A DNA stretch of 64,000 nt, from positions 2,972,623 to 3,036,622 of the forward strand of contig NZ_FUZZ01000001.1 of the NCBI RefSeq assembly GCF_900168065.1, given 5' to 3'. The DNA is from Chitinophaga ginsengisegetis (lineage in GTDB: Bacteria > Bacteroidota > Bacteroidia > Chitinophagales > Chitinophagaceae). This document shows, one piece after another, positions 54,272 through 61,738 of the stretch. A program made the position numbers and the translations under genes. Within the stretch, counting starts at the first letter, position 1. Every line of letters starts with the position of its first letter. Under the pieces are notes generated by a model. That model saw only the letters and a list, made by a program, of their open reading frames with translations. It was not told the DNA's origin and ran no database searches.

Positions 54272-57200
54272 TTAGAAGTTAGTAAAAAGGGAAATGCTGT
54301 AAAGTGGCCGTTGCGGCAATTGACGTACGCCACTGGTCCGGTCTATCGCTTCCGGATCAATATCATTTCCGCTGAAAGTATAATAGAACAGGTTCTGTCC
54401 CTGCAACCGGATCTGTGTTTGGCTAAGTCCCATCCGTTTTAGAAAATCAAACTTCGGGTTATAGGTAATGATCAGGTCGCGCAGGCGGATATAATCCGCC
54501 CGGCGCACAAACTGTGATGCATACTGGTAACCGTAACGGGCATACGAAGGGAAATAGAACGGATCCTGTGCCCTGCCGGGTGTTAGCCCGGGGATATTGG
54601 TATAAAGCTCATCACCGGCTTTTTTCCAGTAATTGGAGGAGCCTTCCAACAGGGATGTACTGTAAGTAGTGATGTTCACCGGATTGGGTTGTTCCACCCG
54701 CATCACATGACCACCGTAATACATGAAGAGAAACGACAGGTCAAAGGCGCCTACGGAGAACTGGTTATTAAGGCCCAGTACATATTTGGGCGTAGTGGTG
54801 CCGTTGTAGACCAGGTCTTCAAATGCTACATCCTCCACTGCATTGCCGTAAAAGTCCAGGATATGCCGGCCCCCTTTCCTGTCATACACAAAAGGTTTAC
54901 CCATATCCGTTAGCCCCCCGTAATTATAGCTGAATAACGCATCCATTGGATACCCCTGCCGGTTAATGCGGCTGCTGGTGATATACTCTGAGTTATCGTA
55001 TTCAGTGGCTTTTACGGCCAGTACTTTGTTATTGTTCAACGATGCGGTAAGACTGGTACGCCACTCGAACCGGCGGTTTTGTACATTCACGGTGGAAATC
55101 AGCAGGTCTATACCGCTATTGCGGATAGTAGCCGTATTCGCATTGTACTGGTTAAAACCGCTGGTTGGATCAGCATCATATTGTCCGAACACATCTCCTG
55201 TTCTTTTATAGTAATAATCCACGGAACCAAACAGGCGGTTGTTAAAGAATCCATAGTCCAGGCGCAGGTTGTAAGTGCGTGTTGTTTCCCAGCGCAATGA
55301 TTGGTTTTCCGGTGTCATCACATAAAAAGATGGCTGGGATATCTCAAATACATTGTTCAGCTGCGACGCCAGGATCAGGAAAGGACCGTTGTTACTCACC
55401 GGCACATTTCCATTGAAACCAGTAGTAGCATTCAGTTTCAGCTCACTGATCCAGGTGTTATCTTTCAGGAAATCTTCCATATGCAACCGCCAGGCGGCAC
55501 CGGCCGACCATAACGGACGGTACTTATATTTGGGATCCACCCCAAACAGGTTGGACTGGTCGATACGGTAACTACCGGTAACAATATATTTATTGTTGTA
55601 GATATAGGTACCTTGTGCATAATAGGAAAGAAAACGACGGTCGGCACTGGTTTCATTAACATAATCCCTTATAGAAAGGCCGCTGCCGAACTGGGATACA
55701 TCCGGAAATGCAGGGTTGGTATAAAGGCTCGCGCGTTGCAGGTTAACGGGTCTGCTGATCAGCGATTGCCCATCATACCCGAAGTAACTGTTAAGATAGC
55801 TGTCGTTAGTGGTTTTTCGCTGTTCAGCGCCCAGGATACCCGACATTTCATGCCGGCTGTTCGCGGAACGTTTATCAAAATTCAGTTGCGCACGCAGAGT
55901 GTAGTTTACCGCTTTCTGATCTGTTCTCCGGAGAATGTTGCCTTGCGGAATGTCAACAAACAAAGGTCTTCCATTGGGATCTTTGGTGGCTTTAAGGTTC
56001 AGCAGCCTGCGCACTGTATAGGATTGTTCATCCAGGAAGTTGTCCTGGATTCCTTGCTGCCGTTCATAATTGCCACCTACTTCGGCCGACATCCAGTCGG
56101 TGATTTTTCCTTCCAGGCGGGCCTGCACGCGAAATGCATTGGTGTTGATCTTAGTCGTATTGGCAGTGAGTTCACGGTACGGATAATAAAGCTGGTCGTA
56201 CAACCCTAGTGCAATGAGCCGGTCGTTCCGTTGACGGTTAACCCCATAGTTCAGGTAGTCCCTGTTAACTCCCTGGGCTACCGCCAGCGGATTACCGTTG
56301 GCATCCGCCAGTTTTTCATAGGGATAAAAATCATTTATGGGAGCAGTGGTACCTTTTTCAGATTCAGCATGTGAATACACACCGCGGAAGTCCATTTTCA
56401 GGCGGTTGGAAAACTGGTAGGTATTGGCAAAATTCAGGATCAGCTGATTGTTCTTCGATCCCACATTCACCGGTTGCTCCGCAATGTAATTCACGCCCAG
56501 CAGGTAAGTGCTTTTTTCGTTTCCTCCGCTTACATCCAGGTTAAGGTTGGTAGCCTGACGTGTACGGAAATAGAGGTTTTCGTATTCCTGCGTATTATCG
56601 TAGCTACCCAGCGAATCCAGTCTTTGCCGTGCTACCTCCGCAGTAATGCGTTTTTGCTGCTCATCGAAGAGAATGGCATAGGCAGGAGGCATAGGCCGGT
56701 CATAAGCGGTATAGCTAATTTCATTGGGATTGGCACGTCTGAACTGTGCTTCCTGTAACGATACAAATTCCTTTGCACCGGCAAACTTCAGGTAGCCAAA
56801 GTCGGGCGACTGCTGCAACGCAGTAGTGGCACGCAAACTGAATTTTGCCTTACCGGATTTTCCACGCCTGGTTTCTACCACAATCACCCCATTGGAGGCA
56901 CGCACGCCGTAAATGGCCGCAGCAGCGGCATCCCGCAATACGGAAATAGAAACGATATCGATAGGATTGATGGTGTTAAGATCTATTTCCGTAGGAAAAC
57001 CATCTACTACTATCAACGGCTTTTTTACGGCGTCAAAGGTGGAAACACCACGGATAGATAATTCCCCTGACTGACTGTTATACACCAAACCAGGTACCTT
57101 TCCCTCCAGGCTTTCCAGGAAATTACCGGTAACGGCTACACGCTGATCGTATTCCTTTTGTGTTACTACAGAAGCGGCGCCGGTCAGCTGGTACTTGGGG

Positions 57201-57844
57201 ATCTTTTTGTACCCCGTGGAAATGGTTACATTTTCCAGGTTCCGTACATCTGCCTGAAGGGCAATACGGATATCGCTGCGGCCATTCACCGCAATTTCCT
57301 GCTGGATATAACCTATCATTTTTACAATCAGTGTTGCTCCGTCTTCTACCTCACCGCTGAGGAGAAAAGCACCTCCATCATCGGTAACGGTGCCGCGGGT
57401 ACTGCCTTTCAGCAGGATGGTCACACCAGGTAAGGGCTCTCCCTTTTCATTGACCACGGTTCCTTTTAAAAGGGCCAGCTGGGCAGCCGCGAAACCGGCC
57501 TGGCCGGGATTCGGCGACTGCTGCGGCCGGGGTTTTCCTGTTACAAGGATCGTATTATTCCGGATCACATATTTCAGCGGCTGTTCCCGGAACGCAAGCT
57601 CCAGGAATGCGTCCAGCTGCATGTTGCGCGCATCTACTGTAACCTTCCTGGCATTTTTCAACAGGTCGGCATTATACACCACCAGGTACCCGGTTTGCTC
57701 CCTGATCACGGAAAACGCTTTTTCAAGCGGTACATTTTTCCCGGAAAAGGTGATCTGTTGCGCAAAGCTGCCCGCAGTTACATGCAGAAACGCAGCGGTG
57801 AGAAGAAGCATGGTTAATTTCATGACTTTCAGTATTGGGATCAT
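54272..57844 (-). CDS. SusC/RagA-family TonB-dependent transporter with STN domain
   Basis: Large outer-membrane transporter of about 1190 residues from MIPILKVMKLT (57844). Upstream ATGs at 57895 and 57967 and a downstream one at 57823 are also possible; the signal peptide MKLTMLLLTAAFLHVTAGSFAQ is contained in all (given as LTMLLLTAAFLHV). An STN domain (VPLEKAFSVIREQTGYLVVY) is followed by a CarboxypepD_reg domain (GEPLPGVTILLKGSTRGTV). The plug has ISVLRDAAAAAIYGVRASNG, and the long barrel ends RPLYSISLFTNF. The plug lacks the plain VVGYG hallmark and has ISTGYKKIPKYQLTGAAS instead. STN plus upstream FecR and sigma genes make the locus self-inducing. Confidence 0.92.
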   Translation of the reverse strand: MIPILKVMKLTMLLLTAAFLHVTAGSFAQQITFSGKNVPLEKAFSVIREQTGYLVVYNADLLKNARKVTVDARNMQLDAFLELAFREQPLKYVIRNNTILVTGKPRPQQSPNPGQAGFAAAQLALLKGTVVNEKGEPLPGVTILLKGSTRGTVTDDGGAFLLSGEVEDGATLIVKMIGYIQQEIAVNGRSDIRIALQADVRNLENVTISTGYKKIPKYQLTGAASVVTQKEYDQRVAVTGNFLESLEGKVPGLVYNSQSGELSIRGVSTFDAVKKPLIVVDGFPTEIDLNTINPIDIVSISVLRDAAAAAIYGVRASNGVIVVETRRGKSGKAKFSLRATTALQQSPDFGYLKFAGAKEFVSLQEAQFRRANPNEISYTAYDRPMPPAYAILFDEQQKRITAEVARQRLDSLGSYDNTQEYENLYFRTRQATNLNLDVSGGNEKSTYLLGVNYIAEQPVNVGSKNNQLILNFANTYQFSNRLKMDFRGVYSHAESEKGTTAPINDFYPYEKLADANGNPLAVAQGVNRDYLNYGVNRQRNDRLIALGLYDQLYYPYRELTANTTKINTNAFRVQARLEGKITDWMSAEVGGNYERQQGIQDNFLDEQSYTVRRLLNLKATKDPNGRPLFVDIPQGNILRRTDQKAVNYTLRAQLNFDKRSANSRHEMSGILGAEQRKTTNDSYLNSYFGYDGQSLISRPVNLQRASLYTNPAFPDVSQFGSGLSIRDYVNETSADRRFLSYYAQGTYIYNNKYIVTGSYRIDQSNLFGVDPKYKYRPLWSAGAAWRLHMEDFLKDNTWISELKLNATTGFNGNVPVSNNGPFLILASQLNNVFEISQPSFYVMTPENQSLRWETTRTYNLRLDYGFFNNRLFGSVDYYYKRTGDVFGQYDADPTSGFNQYNANTATIRNSGIDLLISTVNVQNRRFEWRTSLTASLNNNKVLAVKATEYDNSEYITSSRINRQGYPMDALFSYNYGGLTDMGKPFVYDRKGGRHILDFYGNAVEDVAFEDLVYNGTTTPKYVLGLNNQFSVGAFDLSFLFMYYGGHVMRVEQPNPVNITTYSTSLLEGSSNYWKKAGDELYTNIPGLTPGRAQDPFYFPSYARYGYQYASQFVRRADYIRLRDLIITYNPKFDFLKRMGLSQTQIRLQGQNLFYYTFSGNDIDPEAIDRTSGVRQLPQRPLYSISLFTNF

Positions 57845-58038
57845 CGTTCGGTGTCGTGATCCTTCGATTTTAGTTGACAACCGGCAGCTGTACATAGCTG
57901 GGGTTCCGGGGGCATACGGGCATTGCATACCTTTCCCGGACCGGTTACAAAGAGCATTTAATTGCATAGCTTTGCAATGGTTTAGTTGATGAATAAGCAG
58001 TCTTGCGGGACTTGTTTTCTCAGTTAAGCCAATCTTTC

Positions 58039-58072
58039 ACCGGAAGTGCTTCGAACCGCTTCCGGTTTTTTT
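58039..58072 (+). terminator. Plus-strand terminator-like hairpin in a leftward operon
   Basis: A 10-bp stem (58039-58048 with 58057-58066) is followed by seven T on the plus strand. It lies between the FecR stop and the SusC start, which are both on the minus strand, so it would stop antisense and not sense transcription. Confidence 0.55.
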
Positions 58073-58099
58073 GTGGCATATGACCTGGTTGATAAAAAA

Positions 58100-59263
58100 T
58101 TATGGCATCACTGTCAGCTTTCTTCCTGATAATTTAAAATGCACGCCTGATTCCTGCAGGAATTCCAGTACGTCCTTCAATTCAAGATCCCTTCCCATTT
58201 CCCCGCCGAAAGTAATGGCCGGGATATTTTTCTCATACACTACTTCCACATCGTACCAACGGGCAATTTGCCGCATCACCACTTCAAGCGGGGCTTGCTG
58301 GAAATTGAAGATGCCGTTTTTCCAGGCAATGGCCTGGCTGGTATTCGCATGTGCATCTACTGTAATGGATTGGGCTACCACCGCCTGTTGGCCTGGCAAC
58401 AATACCTTGTTACCGGTAGCGGCTTTTACCAGGATTTTTCCCTGCAACAGGGTAGCCCGTAATGCCGATTCATCCGTATAGGCGTTTACGTTAAAGCTGG
58501 TACCTAACACTTCGATGGCAGTACCCTTATCAGTTTTCACGGTAAACGGTTTGCGGGCATCGGCGGCTACTTCAAAGTAGGCTTCTCCCGTAATCACCAC
58601 ATTCCTTTCCCCTTCCGGAAAAGCAACCGGGTAGCGGATAGAGGATGCGGCATTGAGCCAAACGGTGGTGCCATCGGGCAATATCACCTGAAACTGCCGG
58701 CCCCGCGGCGTAGCCACTGTATTGTAAGCGAGCGACGGCGATGCGGCACCATCACGACTGTTGTACAACAGCTGTCCGTTCCGGAGCTTTACATCCGTGT
58801 TTCCCTGTTGGGTGATCACCCCGTTTTTCAGGCTGTCCAGCACCACCTGCGAACCATCTGCGAGGGTAAGTATGGCGCCTTCTCTGCCTGGCCTGATGAT
58901 GTTGCCGGGGCGTGCTGCTATTTTCACCGGCGCTTTCTGACGGGTCAGGAAATAAAGCCCCGTGCCCAGCAATAGTAAAACAGCCGCGGCGGCCCACCAG
59001 CGCCGCATGCGTACCATTTTCACACGGGAAGGTGTGGCTGTCCGGCGGTTTGCTTCTTCCAATATATAAGTAAACACCGCCTGTTTATCTGCCGGCATTT
59101 CGCCGGGGTAGTTGCTTTTTTGCAGCACCGCTTCTATTGCTGCTTCCTGCATATCCACGGCTCTTTCTTCCAGCACCCACTGCCGGAAACGCTGCAATTC
59201 CTCTCCGGTAATGCTATCGTCCAGGAATTTTTGTACAAGGTGTTGAAATTCGGATGGCAACAT
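58100..59263 (-). CDS. FecR-family anti-sigma regulator
   Basis: Single-pass inner-membrane regulator of 387 residues. The cytosolic anti-sigma part (1-85) includes FLDDSITGEELQRFRQWVLE. The membrane helix is at about residues 89-106. The periplasmic part is longer than in the two other FecR proteins here and includes AILTLADGSQVVLDSLKNG, ILPDGTTVWLNAASSIRYPV and VITGEAYFEVAADARKPF. The C-terminal DUF4974 domain ends VHFKLSGRKLTVMP. It couples the STN domain of the downstream SusC (54272-57844) to the sigma factor at 59366. Confidence 0.92.
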   Translation of the reverse strand: MLPSEFQHLVQKFLDDSITGEELQRFRQWVLEERAVDMQEAAIEAVLQKSNYPGEMPADKQAVFTYILEEANRRTATPSRVKMVRMRRWWAAAAVLLLLGTGLYFLTRQKAPVKIAARPGNIIRPGREGAILTLADGSQVVLDSLKNGVITQQGNTDVKLRNGQLLYNSRDGAASPSLAYNTVATPRGRQFQVILPDGTTVWLNAASSIRYPVAFPEGERNVVITGEAYFEVAADARKPFTVKTDKGTAIEVLGTSFNVNAYTDESALRATLLQGKILVKAATGNKVLLPGQQAVVAQSITVDAHANTSQAIAWKNGIFNFQQAPLEVVMRQIARWYDVEVVYEKNIPAITFGGEMGRDLELKDVLEFLQESGVHFKLSGRKLTVMP

Positions 59264-59365
59264 AGTTATGCGTTGTTAAAATGTAATAGTACCTGCAGCC
59301 CGAAGGTCATTCCAGGTAAAGACAATCAAATAAGCAGGGGTAAGACGTCCGGAAGAAAATATTTT

Positions 59366-59953
59366 TTATTTGTAGAGGAAAAAGATCACGATTCCCAGTT
59401 TACCGGCATTTTTGCCGAGATGTTTGCGAATTGCCAGCAGACAGCGAACCATGTAAGTTTTGGAAGAAACAACGGAAATATTCATGCGACGGGCAATCTC
59501 TTCATGCGTTAGTCCTTCCTGCCGGCTTAGCAGGAATACGGTTTGCATTTGTGGCGGTAAATTTTCGATGGCCTGATGAACAGCCGTTTCCAGCTCCTTA
59601 TATTCTACCCGTTCCTGCGGCGTTAAATTATTATCCCTGAAATAAGCGTTCAGAAACTCGCTGTTTTCTACCGGCAGTATCTTTTTCTTTAGCTCATTGC
59701 GGATTACGTTCCTGGCTACGGTAAACAGCCAGGCATCAAAACGGTCTACCTCCGCCAGCTTTTGCCGGTTCATCCATATCCGGATAAAGATCTCCTGCGT
59801 GAGGTCCTGCGCCAGTTCTGCTGATTTGGTAAAATGCAGCGCATTCATGTACATCCGGTCCGAATACCGGTCAAATAATACCCGGTACGCATATTCGTCC
59901 CCGGCAGCTACTTGCCGGAGCAGTTCCCGCTCGTTATCTGAATTGTAGGACAT
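59366..59953 (-). CDS. ECF RNA polymerase sigma factor
   Basis: ECF sigma factor of 195 residues. Region 2 includes ELAQDLTQEIFIRIWMNRQK, with the DAWLFTVARNVIRNELKKK linker typical of Bacteroidota SusCD-linked sigmas. Region 4 includes LPPQMQTVFLLSRQEGLTHE and the recognition helix ARRMNISVVSSKTYMVRCLL. A short basic-aromatic tail (GKNAGKLGIVIFFLYK) follows region 4 and is unusually hydrophobic. It is the first gene of the 51.4-60 kb leftward unit; FecR follows after about 100 bases. Confidence 0.92.
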   Translation of the reverse strand: MSYNSDNERELLRQVAAGDEYAYRVLFDRYSDRMYMNALHFTKSAELAQDLTQEIFIRIWMNRQKLAEVDRFDAWLFTVARNVIRNELKKKILPVENSEFLNAYFRDNNLTPQERVEYKELETAVHQAIENLPPQMQTVFLLSRQEGLTHEEIARRMNISVVSSKTYMVRCLLAIRKHLGKNAGKLGIVIFFLYK

Positions 59954-60013
59954 GCTGAAAAAATGCTACCTCCGAAGTAATTGGTTGATTTCCCGCTAAA
60001 AGTAGCAAAAAAG

Positions 60014-60068
60014 TCAAAAGGGACTGACCAATTTTTACATTGGTCAGCCCCTTTTGATATTTTTTTTT
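60014..60068 (-). terminator. Terminator after the third SusD gene
   Basis: A 19-bp stem with one mismatch (60014-60032 with 60039-60057) has an A-run before it (a U-run leftward) and a T-run after it. It separates the SusCD pair at 60-64 kb from the sigma-led unit downstream. Confidence 0.88.
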
Positions 60069-60084
60069 GAGTAAGAAAGAAGAA

Positions 60085-61698
60085 CTAGTAGCCCGGATTC
60101 TGCGGGAACTCATTAACCGTCCTGTCGATCTGATCCTGCGGAATAGGCCGCAGCACATGTGTGGGTTTTATATTATTACGGGCCTCATCGTTATGCAGCT
60201 TCACCCTTTCTACCAGTTTATGCGTGCGGGTAAGATCAAACCAGCGCAATTGTTCGCCCACCAGTTCACGGCCTCTTTCATCCAGGATAAAATCGATGGT
60301 CATGTCGGCAGCGGTTACGGTCATTGCATCGCGGTTAGCCTGTGTTTCAGCAGGGCTAGCGCCAATGCGGGCAGATCTCCAGCGGATCACATTTACGAGG
60401 TCGGCGGCTTCCTGTTTTTTGCCATCCATCATCAGGGCTTCTGCTTCTATCAGGTAAGCTTCTGCAAGACGCATGGCTATAAAAGGTCTTACGCCGGAAG
60501 CCTGGTTATCCGGGCGAAGGGCATCGGCAAATTTATTCAGGGAAGGATACAGTTTTTCTGTGTACAATCTTGGTGGTACCAGCATGTAAGGTTTGCTGGC
60601 AATCACGGCGTCGGATACATCATAACCAGGCAGGAATACAGCGGTATCGCCCATTTTCAGGTTGTCCACCGGTGCATTGGTTTTCCACAGGGTAGTGTAG
60701 AATTTCTCGTAACGCACGTCGTGTATCCTGTCTTTATACAGCGTATCGATCAGGAACTTTGTAGGTCTGAAACGCTTCCAGGGCGTACCATTGGGCAAAT
60801 CGCGCTTCATACCTTTCAGCACATCATACTGCATCAGGAAAAAGCGGCAGGCGTTGTTATCAGGGTAGCCATAAAGCGGATCAGTAGTATACTGCGCTGC
60901 CCAGATGGTTTCATCATTATTTTCTTTTCCCTGTGCCCATACCTGTCCTACGTCAGCGAGTAATTTAAAACCGTAGTTTTTAATCACCATATCGGCATAT
61001 TTGGCGGCATTGGCATAGTCGCCGGCCTTTGCCTCCGGAGAGGAGGCGCGGGTAAGGTAAACCCTTGCCAGCAGGTGTTCTGCGGCCGGCTTGGTAGCGC
61101 GGCCCCATTCTGCCTGTGTAGCAGGTAGTTCTGCTTCTGCTGCGAGCAAGTCGTTGATCACTGCATCGTAGATAGCGGATACTGCGTCGCGGTGCGCTTC
61201 TCTTACAATTTCAGCATTTTCGTGCAGGCGTAAGGGTACGGCGCCAAACATCTGCATGAGTACAAAATGATAATGCGCCCGGCAAAACTTTGCTTCGGCC
61301 ACCCCTTTTTTCTTTACCGCTTCGTCGAGGTCGGGGATCTTGTCGGCCCGGTCTATCGCCACGTTACAGGTGTTGATGGTTTGATAGAAACTGTTCCACA
61401 CTTCCCTTACATGATCGTAGCGGGAATCCAGCTGTGAAGTATACTGACTTGTGAATTTGAAGTTACCATCGGAACCGTTGGTGATAATATCGGTACCGGT
61501 TTCAGTGAGCGTCATGCCACGTTCTGTACTGTAGAAGTTACGCATAGACACGTAAGAGCCGTTCACGGCTGTTTGAAAACCGGATTTGGTATTGTAAAAG
61601 TCGTCTGTTACGTTGGTGACAATCTCTTCATCCAGCATTTTATTGCAGGAGGTGGAACCAACGGCCAGCAGCATGATGAGAGGAACTATATATTTCAT
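60085..61698 (-). CDS. SusD/RagB-family outer-membrane lipoprotein
   Basis: Surface-exposed lipoprotein of 537 residues that caps the SusC transporter encoded just upstream (gap 40 bases). The lipobox GSTSCNKML gives an acylated Cys at residue 18. The SusD helix is AKFCRAHYHFVLMQMFGAVP. The conserved end includes IDFILDERGRELVGEQLRWF and RPIPQDQIDRTVNEFPQNPGY, cited in part as RPIPQDQIDRTVNEFPQ. No sigma or FecR gene is seen between it and the sigma-led unit to the left. Any regulator must lie beyond the right edge. Confidence 0.93.
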   Translation of the reverse strand: MKYIVPLIMLLAVGSTSCNKMLDEEIVTNVTDDFYNTKSGFQTAVNGSYVSMRNFYSTERGMTLTETGTDIITNGSDGNFKFTSQYTSQLDSRYDHVREVWNSFYQTINTCNVAIDRADKIPDLDEAVKKKGVAEAKFCRAHYHFVLMQMFGAVPLRLHENAEIVREAHRDAVSAIYDAVINDLLAAEAELPATQAEWGRATKPAAEHLLARVYLTRASSPEAKAGDYANAAKYADMVIKNYGFKLLADVGQVWAQGKENNDETIWAAQYTTDPLYGYPDNNACRFFLMQYDVLKGMKRDLPNGTPWKRFRPTKFLIDTLYKDRIHDVRYEKFYTTLWKTNAPVDNLKMGDTAVFLPGYDVSDAVIASKPYMLVPPRLYTEKLYPSLNKFADALRPDNQASGVRPFIAMRLAEAYLIEAEALMMDGKKQEAADLVNVIRWRSARIGASPAETQANRDAMTVTAADMTIDFILDERGRELVGEQLRWFDLTRTHKLVERVKLHNDEARNNIKPTHVLRPIPQDQIDRTVNEFPQNPGY

Positions 61699-61738
61699 AA
61701 CGTTTTCTTTTAAAGATGTTTAATCAGGACCCGTTGAT

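Noticed and set aside
60067..60963. Plus-strand open frame of about 298 codons opposite the SusD gene
   Set aside because: Antisense to a full SusD protein; it begins inside the terminator hairpin region and has no domain signal.
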